A stretch of 64,000 bases of DNA from Sphingomonas sp. IC-56 (GTDB lineage Bacteria > Pseudomonadota > Alphaproteobacteria > Sphingomonadales > Sphingomonadaceae): positions 124,001 through 188,000 of the forward strand of contig NZ_JAJNDV010000003.1 of NCBI RefSeq assembly GCF_021043375.1. The letters are read 5' to 3'. This document shows, piece by piece, positions 18,196-26,566 of this stretch. How positions within the stretch are numbered: position 1 is the first letter of the stretch; each line of letters begins with the position of its first letter. The notes under the pieces are model-generated. The model was not told where the DNA came from, made no database searches, and saw nothing but the letters and a program-made list of their open reading frames with translations. A program made the translations under genes and the position numbers.

Positions 18196-21100
18196 TCAGA
18201 CCAGGGCAATCAAGGCCAGGCCGAGGAGATCGGTGCGCGGCGAGCGAGTGGACTGTATAAGGGCCAGCCTCGCGTCGATGGCGGCCTGGAAAGCATCAGC
18301 AGCGTCCTGGTCCTTAGCGGTACGCGCCTGCCATCGCAGGAACCCAAGCTCGCCTCTCAGGCTCGTTTCAAGCGCATCGCCGCGCTCGTGGGCAGTGGCT
18401 GCCCGGCGCTTCTCGATAGATGCGAGGGCCAGGGGAACGGACTTGTCGATCGAGTTCCACAGTTCCGGAAGAAACGGCAGCTCGCTGACCATCGACGGTT
18501 CGATCGGTCTCAAGGTCAGGTCCCTCCGCGGGTGATCAAGGAAGCCGCGAAGACCCGCGTGAGTGACGATATCCTGGTGGGCGCCGCGACCGTCACGGAG
18601 CAGCATGATCTCGGCGGTGACTTCGGGCCAGAGGAGCGAGCGTGCTCGTGCGGCGATGCCCGGACCAATGTCATGGCCCTGCCAAAGCCTTTCGTCGAGA
18701 ACCGACCGGGCGAGCACCTGAAGGAGCAAGGTGCCCTTATGCTTGGCAAAGCCTTCGAGCATGAATGCCGTCACCCGGCTGTGCCGTCCATGCTCGGCCT
18801 CGAAAATCATCGTATCGATCAGGCTGTGACCAGGCGCGAAAAATTGCAGGTCGTCACGTGCAAGCGCCGTCTGCCGGGCGAACGTTCCGCAGAGGAGGCG
18901 GCTTTCCGAGTCGGTGCCCGCGCCGATCTTCAATCGATCGCTGCTGACATTGAGCGAGCCGTTGGTCCATCGAAACTCGCTGCTTCCATCGTCACGCTTC
19001 TTCGTTTGGATCCCTAAGCGCGAGGCCCAGGACCGCAACGTCGATGCGCTCTCCGCCGTGTCGCTCTCGTCCTCGGTCCCCGCGACCAGGGCGATGGATC
19101 GTTCGAGCTGCGGCTTGGTCGCGTCGAGCGAGATATCGAATGCCTCGTCGGTGGCGCTGAGCGACGCGTCGACTTCCGCACGGAGGTCGCCAGTGATCGC
19201 CCGCAAGGCCGAGGGGCTCTCGCCGTAGGCCGCCTGCACCTGAAGTTGCAGCTTGGGGAGAGTGAATTCCAGGCCGCCGATTGACCGATTGAAGACCCGG
19301 AAGACGTCGCGGTGGGTTTCCAGCAGGGCCTGGTCCGCGGAGCTTGCAGGTTCAAGGATCACCGAAAGAACCTCGCGATCGCTCTGCCGACCGACGCGGT
19401 CCAGCCGGCCGATGCGCTGTTCGAGCCGTGCGCAGGAGACCGGGACGTCGAAGTGGACGACGGCAGAGGCGTTCTGGAAATTTCGGCCTTCACCACCCAG
19501 TTCGTCTGACACGAGCACGCGGCAGCTCTTGTCATGCTGGAACCGGAATGCCGTGCTCGCGAGGTCTTCCTCGTCAATTTCGCAATGAAAGCGCGCGACC
19601 GCATGCTTGCCATGCCGAGCTTCGAGGCGGTCGGCGAGGTCATCGGCAGCTTCGGCATCCTGCACAAAGACCAAGACCTGGTTTTCGGGATCACGTAGAT
19701 GGTCCGTCAGCCAGTCGGCGAGGAGATCGGCACGGCTGAAGCCGCCCTCCTGATGCCAGGCTTCCGCGAGACCAAGAGCGGTGCGGAGCCAGCTTTCCTC
19801 ACCATCCAGGCGAGTCAGACTCCGGACGAGTTCGGCGAGAATGATCGGCTCGTCATTGGGGCCGGTATCAGCCGCTATTCTCGCCATCGGGTCGCCCGCA
19901 GCCCCGCCCGGCTCATCATCGAGCGCTTCTCGGCGCTCTTCCAGGAAGCGAACCGCCGCCTTAGGAGAGGTTGAGCAGAACCGCTGGTAAAGAGCGCGCA
20001 GCGCCTTGGCTTCAGCCCCGTCGCCCTGTGGCAGTTCTTCAAGGTGGTTCAGAAAAATAGCTTCGGCTTGGCTGGCCGACCAAGGCAGCTCCACCAAGGT
20101 TCGTTCCGGCCAACTGGTGGTCTCGCTCGCCAGGGTCGCGCGCCGGGTCCGGATAATCCGGTGATCGAGCCGGTGGAACTCCTGCACGTAGGCGATGAGC
20201 TCGATCGCGGCCTCCGCTTCGCCGGCTCGCATACGTTTCAGAAGGGCATCGAACAGGTCGTCCCCTTCGATCAGGCCCACCCACTCCTCGGCGACGAACT
20301 CGACTTCATCGGGGTCGAGTTCACGACCCTCGGTTGCGGTTGCGTCAATCAGCTTGCGGGTAAAGTTGAGACGATCCCAGACCGCGCTTTGGCGGTCATA
20401 TTTCGCCTGGAAACTGTCAGCCGTTTCATCCGCGAATGCGTCGGGCGCAACCAATGCGAGCAGGCCCACGAGCCCGGCCATGTCGCGCTTGGAGGGTGTC
20501 GCAGATAGGAGAAGGAGCCCATCGGATTGTCGTGAAAGTTGCTCCAACCGGGGGTAGAGGGCGTGATCGGGCGGGATCTGGTGCGCTTCGTCGATCACGA
20601 CCATATCCCAGCGGCGAGCGGTGATCATCTCCGCAAGCTCAGTGTGGGCTTCAAGCGCCGTGGTGGCGACGACCAGCCGCTGACCGTTAACGAGAGCGCT
20701 CAGCGAGGCGCGACTCTCCTCGGCCATTCTCGCACAATCAATGTGATGGTAGGCGCGCGCTCCGAAGCGAAGATACGTTTCTGTGAGCCACTGGCGCGAC
20801 ATCGACCCCGGCGCCACAACAAGGACGCTGAAGTCCTGCCTCTCCGCTTGCAGCGCCTGGATGATCATGCCGGCCTCGATCGTCTTCCCGAGACCGACCT
20901 CGTCGGCCAGGATGAAGCGCGGCGTGCGATCGAACAGGACGCGACGTGCCGCATATATCTGATGTCCGAGCGGCAATACCCGGGCACCCAGCATCGCAGG
21001 CAGCCCGCCCGATGCCGCGCACCAACGGCCATAAATGTCCGCCATCGACCAGCGAGCGACGTAGCTTCGCGGCGTGTCCCAGCGATACGCCTTTAACAAC

Positions 21101-21444
21101 TGCATGGGATCGGTTGTCTCACCGATCGGCATGATCAGCCCTTCCCAGACGTCGTGCATTTCGCCGTCGGAGCGAACCCGGTAGACAAAACCTCCGTCTT
21201 CACGCTCGATCAGGAAGTCGACAATGTCGCCCGTGGTAACCACGCCTGCAGCGGTCTTGAATCGAACCGGCGTGGATTCGCTGAGGCGCGCGCGCGCGAT
21301 CGGAGTCCTGGGCGCCAGCGTCCGTGTGCCTTCACCGCCGAAGTGGACTACCGCCCGTCCAAGCTCATCATATTTATGGAGCTTGCCGACACCCAACTGG
21401 CCGAGCGCTGCGACGTTGACAAGGCTGCCCACCGGCGCGTTCAC
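18196..21444 (-). CDS. dpdE: DpdE, SNF2-family helicase
   Basis: Protein of 1082 residues and first gene of the minus-strand unit. Helicase motifs are DEVGLGKT near 181-188, DEAH near 283, LLSATPSKRD, and the C-terminal motif V/VI block GEGRNFQNA ... QRIGRLDRVGR. The N-terminal 90 residues form a beta-rich part, with an LGVGKLHKYDELGRAVVHF stretch like the Tudor-like folds of RapA/HepA. GTG at 21444 is the only usable start near this N-terminus. The 470 bases upstream should hold the promoter of the dpdE-F-G-H unit, but I could not point to a convincing -35/-10 pair. Confidence 0.83.
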   Translation of the reverse strand: MNAPVGSLVNVAALGQLGVGKLHKYDELGRAVVHFGGEGTRTLAPRTPIARARLSESTPVRFKTAAGVVTTGDIVDFLIEREDGGFVYRVRSDGEMHDVWEGLIMPIGETTDPMQLLKAYRWDTPRSYVARWSMADIYGRWCAASGGLPAMLGARVLPLGHQIYAARRVLFDRTPRFILADEVGLGKTIEAGMIIQALQAERQDFSVLVVAPGSMSRQWLTETYLRFGARAYHHIDCARMAEESRASLSALVNGQRLVVATTALEAHTELAEMITARRWDMVVIDEAHQIPPDHALYPRLEQLSRQSDGLLLLSATPSKRDMAGLVGLLALVAPDAFADETADSFQAKYDRQSAVWDRLNFTRKLIDATATEGRELDPDEVEFVAEEWVGLIEGDDLFDALLKRMRAGEAEAAIELIAYVQEFHRLDHRIIRTRRATLASETTSWPERTLVELPWSASQAEAIFLNHLEELPQGDGAEAKALRALYQRFCSTSPKAAVRFLEERREALDDEPGGAAGDPMARIAADTGPNDEPIILAELVRSLTRLDGEESWLRTALGLAEAWHQEGGFSRADLLADWLTDHLRDPENQVLVFVQDAEAADDLADRLEARHGKHAVARFHCEIDEEDLASTAFRFQHDKSCRVLVSDELGGEGRNFQNASAVVHFDVPVSCARLEQRIGRLDRVGRQSDREVLSVILEPASSADQALLETHRDVFRVFNRSIGGLEFTLPKLQLQVQAAYGESPSALRAITGDLRAEVDASLSATDEAFDISLDATKPQLERSIALVAGTEDESDTAESASTLRSWASRLGIQTKKRDDGSSEFRWTNGSLNVSSDRLKIGAGTDSESRLLCGTFARQTALARDDLQFFAPGHSLIDTMIFEAEHGRHSRVTAFMLEGFAKHKGTLLLQVLARSVLDERLWQGHDIGPGIAARARSLLWPEVTAEIMLLRDGRGAHQDIVTHAGLRGFLDHPRRDLTLRPIEPSMVSELPFLPELWNSIDKSVPLALASIEKRRAATAHERGDALETSLRGELGFLRWQARTAKDQDAADAFQAAIDARLALIQSTRSPRTDLLGLALIALV

Positions 21445-21913
21445 GCGGGATGCCCGGACAAGTGTCTCGCAAGCGCCGCTATTGATGCCATCATCAATCC
21501 CCCTCCGTCTCCAACTCTATGGATCCGATCTTAAAAATCTACGGCGGTGCGCGAACTTTTACCCGTCTTCGGCCATTTGCTGCTGAACAAGGTCTGAGAG
21601 CGCCGCTTACCGTCCCTGGATTGCAGAAGACCCACCACATCTGTTTGGCGGGGCGCTGCTAGCGAAAGTGGTCGTCATCGCTTTAGGTAGGCGCCTTTTC
21701 GGGGGGCCGGTGTTTTCATCTCAAAGACCGATTTGGACGAATGAGCGCCCCAATTTCAGTAGTTATGGTTGCCGCCGCGATGCCGGGAAGTACTACCTTA
21801 GCGCTCGCTGAAATAAAGGGCAGACAACCAATCCGGCTCGAGCGGCAGGCCGAGCACGAAACCCTTTCCATGGAGCAGGAAATCGATACCGTAGGTGTCG
21901 TGTGCAAGCGCGG
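21445..21913. other. Gene-poor spacer between dpdE and the PLD gene
   Basis: No complete gene is visible. The left part must contain the leader of the dpdE unit. The right part (21798-21913) holds a short minus-strand reading frame that looks like the C-terminus of a lost gene and is listed separately. Small plus-strand frames here have unlikely composition. Confidence 0.5.
21798..21913 (-). pseudogene. C-terminal remnant of an unidentified protein
   Basis: Directly after the stop of the PLD gene, in another frame, the minus strand reads about 37 residues beginning LAHDTYGIDFLLHGKGFVLG and ending LYFSER before a TAA at 21798. Codon use and composition look protein-like, but no start codon or upstream body exists because the PLD gene occupies the space. 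A remnant left by recombination is the simplest reading. A short real peptide cannot be excluded. Confidence 0.3.
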
Positions 21914-23155
21914 CTATTCGTCGTCATCCTCATCGCCGGTCCGACTGTAGGCGTAGTTGAAGAGTGCATCGAGTTCGCTCAGGTCGACCAAGTCGAGACT
22001 GTTCCGAAGCGCTTCAGCATGTGCGGCGAACCGCGCGTAGCGGGCCCCGTCGACGGTCGCCTTTTTTGGAAGCCGGGGATAATCGGTGATATTGGCGAGG
22101 CCCATTCCCTTGACCGAGTTCTGATTCATGACCGGAAACCGAGCGGGATCTCGGACATGTAGGATTTCGGTCAGCACGTTGGTTCCAGCGCGCGGAATCT
22201 TGGCGAAATGGGCTTTGAGCAGATCGAAGAGCAGAGCCGGGTCGTCCGACTGCTCCGCGACTAGCGCGCGAAGGGCCGCCTGGAATTGCGCGGGCTTCTT
22301 TGCGACTGTCGTCTTACCGCGCGCCATGCCGCTCGAGTGCCAATACCCTATTAGTTCCTCATATGCGTCCAGAAACCCACGCCGCTTGAGGTCAGGCTTC
22401 CGGGTCAGGACCTCCAACTGGCCTCGGGCTTTGAGCAGATTCTCCCTCCGCCGCTTCGTCGATGCATCGAACCCCTCCGAACCCTTGTCGGCACGCATCT
22501 CGACCAGAAGAGCAGCCAGCGTGACAGGATCGCCCGGCTTGGCCTCCATCGCGCGTGACGCCTTCCGCTCGGCGATCTTCATCGCGGCTTGGTGAATATC
22601 GCGGCGCCTCTCGTAGGCTTTGATGAGTTCCTCGGTCGCCTCGACAATGTCATGCGCTTTGATCCGGGCATCGATCCAGCGCCTGAGCCAAGCCTCCTGC
22701 TTGGCGGCGGATCCTGTCAGGAGAGCGGAGAGTTCGTGATTGCCGGACAGGCCGCCCCAGGTCATGTTGGCCGAGCCGACGATCAGCGTCTGGCCGCTCC
22801 GCCCCTTGATCCAGTAGACCTTCGGATGAAGCGTCGCTCCGCTCTGCTCACTGATGTAGAGCTTGATCTCGCCGCCGTTGGCATTGGCTGTGGACTGCAG
22901 GCGCCGAATCCCGCGAAGCACCACCGGTTCGCTCTGGTAGAAGTTCAGACCAATGACGAACGTCGCCTTCAGGCCCTTCGCGGCGCGTTCCCTCAGCGCG
23001 TTCTTGATGAACCCCCAGCCGGTGTATTTGGCAAAAGCGACGATGCAGATGACATGCGTTGCGTGGGCGAGACGGCGATCGATCTCCTCGAGGTGACCTT
23101 CCTCGCTGCCATTTTCTAGCAGCGATGCCACGACCTTGGCCGGTGCGACTCCCAT
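21914..23155 (-). CDS. dpdK: Phospholipase D-like nuclease, DpdK-like, with C-terminal extension
   Basis: Protein of 413 residues with a single HKD motif: HPKVYW followed by GSANMTWGG, about 15 residues apart. One copy implies that two chains build the active site, as in BfiI-type nucleases. The N-terminal 180 residues are the PLD fold. About 230 further residues end in a very acidic tail (DEDDDE), and the segment before it (VRDPARFPVMNQNS) resembles parts of restriction proteins. The ATG at 23155 has GGGAGG just upstream; an ATG 21 bases earlier lacks one. Dpd systems carry a PLD protein, DpdK. The long extension makes the equivalence tentative. Confidence 0.6.
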   Translation of the reverse strand: MGVAPAKVVASLLENGSEEGHLEEIDRRLAHATHVICIVAFAKYTGWGFIKNALRERAAKGLKATFVIGLNFYQSEPVVLRGIRRLQSTANANGGEIKLYISEQSGATLHPKVYWIKGRSGQTLIVGSANMTWGGLSGNHELSALLTGSAAKQEAWLRRWIDARIKAHDIVEATEELIKAYERRRDIHQAAMKIAERKASRAMEAKPGDPVTLAALLVEMRADKGSEGFDASTKRRRENLLKARGQLEVLTRKPDLKRRGFLDAYEELIGYWHSSGMARGKTTVAKKPAQFQAALRALVAEQSDDPALLFDLLKAHFAKIPRAGTNVLTEILHVRDPARFPVMNQNSVKGMGLANITDYPRLPKKATVDGARYARFAAHAEALRNSLDLVDLSELDALFNYAYSRTGDEDDDE

Positions 23156-23294
23156 ATGCCTCCCATCAATGCCCATGCGTTTCAGGCGCGTGCGCTTCTC
23201 TCCATGACGACAGTTCGCCGGTCTGTATTTCGTGCGGATCGACCTGTTCAGCCTGGCTAGACCGACAATATCGTCCGCTCATCGAAACAGGCTC

Positions 23295-24401
23295 TCATGG
23301 CCGATGTCGCCATGACCGGGTTTGGAAGAAACTTTCCGCATCACCCTCCAAAAGCAAGGCCTCGGCCTGCAGAGCGGCCTGCACAATTACGCTCATATCA
23401 TCATTGAAGCCAACTTTGCTTCGACGCTCTTGGAGCCTCCCGGCTAAAATTTCGGCCGATTTCTTCCAGTAACGCGTCCCAGTGATATCTTCATGCACGT
23501 CAAGAAATCGAGCCATGGCCCCCGTCCTGTCTTCCAAGAGGAAGCTAGGGCATGCGCGGCAGAACGCGTAGAGCTTTTCATCGCTAGTTGCGATCCAGAC
23601 ATCGTGCTCAATAAGATCGTGGTTATTCTGCTTTCTAGTATTGTTTACGACATCTGCAGCGGTTATTATGATCAGATCATTGGCGCCGTTCAGCGATATG
23701 CGCTTTATAAGCTCGCTTGTAGATAAGCCTTTCCCGCCTCCTTTTTTAATTTTAGCAAAGTTGCTCATTATGGCATTTTTTCGGTCTCGAAGAGAGTCGG
23801 TCATTCCTACGTCTGGCGAAAATACATATCTCGCGATTGACGCTTCCTTTACGCTAATTAGATTGAGTACTTCAGAACAGTAATCGATATAAGCAATGAA
23901 TTTCTCGATGGGATCAAGGATCTTTGAACGATGGATGATGTTTATGGCCATCAGCGAGGCATACGGGCATGACTTAAATTCTTGCATTTCGCTCGGGAGT
24001 TCTGAAAACACCTCGGGGACTGTGCTTTCGCCCGTAAAAGGCATAGGCCTTGCGTTTGGATCATATCTAAAATGTGGAAGGTAGTATCTTAGCATCTTGC
24101 TGAATGCGATCTCGACAGCCCCCCTGCGTGCAGGCGGCAGTTCCTGGTATGCCGCACCTGGAGATATGAAGACGCCGTATTTAGAATATTTCGATATCAT
24201 TTTAGCAAATTGAGCAATGCCCGCTTCTTTAAGTTTATTATGTGGCTGTTCTGTTCGATAGGCCATCTCTATTTCGATCATCACATTCGTATCGAATATA
24301 ATGTTGGTTTGTCTGCCAACTCGAAAATTATTGACAACGGCCGCGCGATCGAACTCGATCAACTGTTCGTGGCTAGAAGAAGATTGAAAAACTCGTAGCA
24401 T
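23295..24401 (-). CDS. PIN-like domain protein, AT-rich, probable recent acquisition
   Basis: Protein of 368 residues of no family I can name with certainty. An N-terminal IIFDTNVMIEIE, a middle GANDLIIITAADVV and a late WIATSDEKLYAFC fit the order and acidic residues of a PIN nuclease core: Asp after the first strand, Asn-Asp in the middle, Asp in the last strand. This suggests a metal-dependent RNase or toxin-like effector, by inference. Its AT content and codon use (ATA, TTA, AAA frequent) are clearly unlike the GC-rich genes around it. There is no cognate small antitoxin gene beside it. Confidence 0.55.
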   Translation of the reverse strand: MLRVFQSSSSHEQLIEFDRAAVVNNFRVGRQTNIIFDTNVMIEIEMAYRTEQPHNKLKEAGIAQFAKMISKYSKYGVFISPGAAYQELPPARRGAVEIAFSKMLRYYLPHFRYDPNARPMPFTGESTVPEVFSELPSEMQEFKSCPYASLMAINIIHRSKILDPIEKFIAYIDYCSEVLNLISVKEASIARYVFSPDVGMTDSLRDRKNAIMSNFAKIKKGGGKGLSTSELIKRISLNGANDLIIITAADVVNNTRKQNNHDLIEHDVWIATSDEKLYAFCRACPSFLLEDRTGAMARFLDVHEDITGTRYWKKSAEILAGRLQERRSKVGFNDDMSVIVQAALQAEALLLEGDAESFFQTRSWRHRP

Positions 24402-24458
24402 GAAAGTATCCGTGCTTTTACAAGAACTCTTGTAGCAATCGACCGACTGGCTCGCTAT

Positions 24459-24510
24459 CGTTTAGGTGTCATGGGCTTGTTGCCCACACAGGCTTCGATT
24501 AACCTAAACG
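24459..24510. repeat. 52-base nested inverted repeat
   Basis: CGTTTAGGT (24459-24467) pairs perfectly with ACCTAAACG (24502-24510). Inside it TGGGC (24472-24476) pairs with GCCCA (24482-24486) around TTGTT. It lies 58 bases upstream of the PIN-like gene and before the broken nuclease gene. It could be an operator, an RNA hairpin or an element end; nothing seen decides. Confidence 0.45.
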
Positions 24511-24601
24511 GCAGCTTCCGTCAGGATCGGGCGGTCATCGACACGGATGTGAACGATTGATCCTGGCGCCGCTTGCTCATGGGCAGCTTTAGGATCGGCA
24601 C

Positions 24602-25874
24602 CGAGGTCCTCAAGGACCCGAGCTACGCGCAGGCCAGGGCGGTCTGGTACTGGATCCTGTCCTGCGCGAGATCGTGCGGGATCTCCCAGATGCGAACTGG
24701 GACCTGGTCGGCCCGTTGCTGGGCCGCAAGATCGAGGCGCTGCTCTTCTCGCTCGCCGAGCCTAACCTCGTCGCGCCCCAAGGCATGGAGCGCATCTTCG
24801 GGTCGGGATATTCCGGCTTCTATCGCATTCGCGCAGCGATCCTCGCTTATGCCGAGCTGGCCCTCGAGATATCGATGATCCTCGGGGCGACGTCCAACCG
24901 CGACAATGACGGGAAGGGCATCTCCGACGAGACCCTCGAATGGATCTCGTGCAACGTCGAGGCAGACTGGTTGGTCGGGCTGATCGCGAGGCTGTCGGCC
25001 GCCGAGCCCGGAGATGCCGAGCGCTTCATCCGATTCTTCTGCGTTGATTTCCGGCAATCGCCAGCGCCACAACGGCGGGGATGGCCTGTTCCCACCGTTC
25101 GCGCGCTTCGAGAAGAGCTACGTCTTCTCACCAATCCTAGTCTTGAACTTCCTCCATCTCCGCAATGCCGTCTTCGCCTTCTCCACGCTGGATGCCCGCA
25201 CCTATGCGAACCACGTCTCCCACGAGCTGGAGCCGGTGCTCATCCGCCAGGCGATCGAGTTCCTGCGGCGAAGCCATCCCTGGTTCCTCCGTCCAAGCTA
25301 CGATTATGCGGGTGGGGAAATCGACCTGGTCGTCGCTGGCGAGACCGGGCCGGTGCTGCTCATCCAGGCCAAAGGAACGCTGCCACCGCAGGGGGCTCGC
25401 CTGACGGAGCGATTGGCCGATCGCATTCGCGATGGCATCGGCCAAGTGGAGAAGTTCCGCGCACTTGAGGTTACCGAGCAGGAAGCTATCGCGAGTGCCG
25501 CCGTCGGGCGGCCTGTTGCGGTGGCTGACATCCGGCACGGCATCCTCGCGCGGTCGTGCTTCGGTGCACCCGAGATCTTCGATCCCGCGCTAGGGATCGC
25601 GCGGATCACGCTGCCGCTCCTGTCGCTTGCGCTCGGCGAGATGCGTGCCCGAGGGGAGCTGGTGGACATAGATGCGCTCCTCCTCCACCTGGAAGGAATC
25701 GAGCTGCGCTATTTCGTGGAAGCCGACCCCCGGTGGGAAGAAGGAGCGATCTCGCTAGCGGGCCGGCACCTGCACGTACCGTTGTTCAAGTACGATCAGG
25801 ACATGGTGGACATGGTTCGCGCGCAATCGTGGGCATGCTCGTTTATCGAGGAACCGAACGGCGGGCGCACTTGA
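24602..25874 (+). pseudogene. Frameshifted PD-(D/E)XK nuclease-like gene
   Basis: Two protein-like halves lie in different plus frames. The first reads LREIVRDLPDANWDLVGPLL onward to about 25055 (ending RFIRFFCVDF). The second continues from NGGDGLFPPFARFEKSY to the stop at 25874. Joining them needs one indel near 25040-25065. The second half holds a restriction-endonuclease core: GGEIDLVV then VLLIQAKG, i.e. Asp and Gln-X-Lys. The 5' end also lacks a clear start, and an extra shift near 24645 would add MGSFRIGTEVLKDPSYAQAR. As written the gene is broken. Programmed frameshifting seems unlikely because no slippery run with a structure is visible. Confidence 0.6.
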
Positions 25875-26566
25875 TCGGCGACCTTGATCCTTTTCGGCCT
25901 GGCGCATGCATGTGCGCCATGCAGGAACGATAAATCCCATTCAGGAGATCGACCGCCACTAAGACGTCGTTCGCGACGACGTCGGTGCGGACGTGGCGGC
26001 GCTCCCTTTCAAGAGACGGTTCGCTCGGAACAGGCGAGATGGCATCTTCCGTCGATACCTGACGTTGGTTAGCGCGGTCCTCAGCGACTATCTTTGGTCG
26101 GCACTTGCCGTGCTCGGCAAGTCAACCGACGACGGCAGATTCCCTAAGTGATTGCCTTGCAGCTACCAATTCGTAACCGACCCATTTCTGCAGTAGCTGT
26201 TCCGGCAGAAGATCACCGCCTTCGGCCCGCCGTAACGAGGTCGGGACTCGAACTTATCGTCCAAGCTGATTCCGGCTTCTTCCCTCCAGCGCCTGCCTGA
26301 GGCGGCCGGGCGCACACCTTATCACCATGCGAACGAGATTGCCCCGTGCGCGAAATCGGACCCTCCAATCGTAGTCGGTTCTTGCGACAATCCTGCCGCT
26401 CCAGAGCGATAGCTCGAACGGCAGCTCTCGCCAGGAAGGGACGAATAGCGGTTGCGTGACCGGCGCCGCGGGTTGGCAGAAATTGGGCCGATTGCCGACG
26501 GGTCACTTTAGAGAGGCTCGCAGTGAAAAACGGTCGTTCGCTTGCTGCGACCAGCGTCTCGACTCC
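25875..26566. other. Intergenic region with left copy of a diverged repeat
   Basis: No convincing gene in about 690 bases. It contains a short palindrome (CTTGCCG-TGCT-CGGCAAG near 26104-26121) and the repeat copy listed at 26090-26265. The rest has mixed composition typical of decayed DNA. Confidence 0.5.
26090..26265 (+). repeat. Diverged direct repeat, left copy (flanks Bil/TA module)
   Basis: Aligns with 31464-31635 in the same orientation. Shared blocks include AACCGACCCA (26175 and 31546) and an 18-base identity starting GGTCGGGACTCG (26239 and 31609), which after one mismatch continues with CGTCCAAG. Between the blocks similarity is moderate with small indels. No transposase or integrase lies between or beside the copies. 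Confidence 0.6.

Noticed and set aside
21716..21950. Short plus-strand frame of 69 codons between dpdE and the PLD gene
   Set aside because: It runs opposite a more protein-like minus-strand remnant, has no ribosome site and overlaps the PLD 3' end.
15737..23155. DISARM system (SNF2 helicase plus PLD protein)
   Set aside because: There is no DNA methyltransferase or DrmB-like gene, and queEDC with dpdF/G/H-type genes point to a Dpd system instead.
24602..25874. Programmed ribosomal frameshift in the nuclease-like gene
   Set aside because: No slippery heptamer or downstream structure was seen near 25050, and the 5' end also looks damaged.
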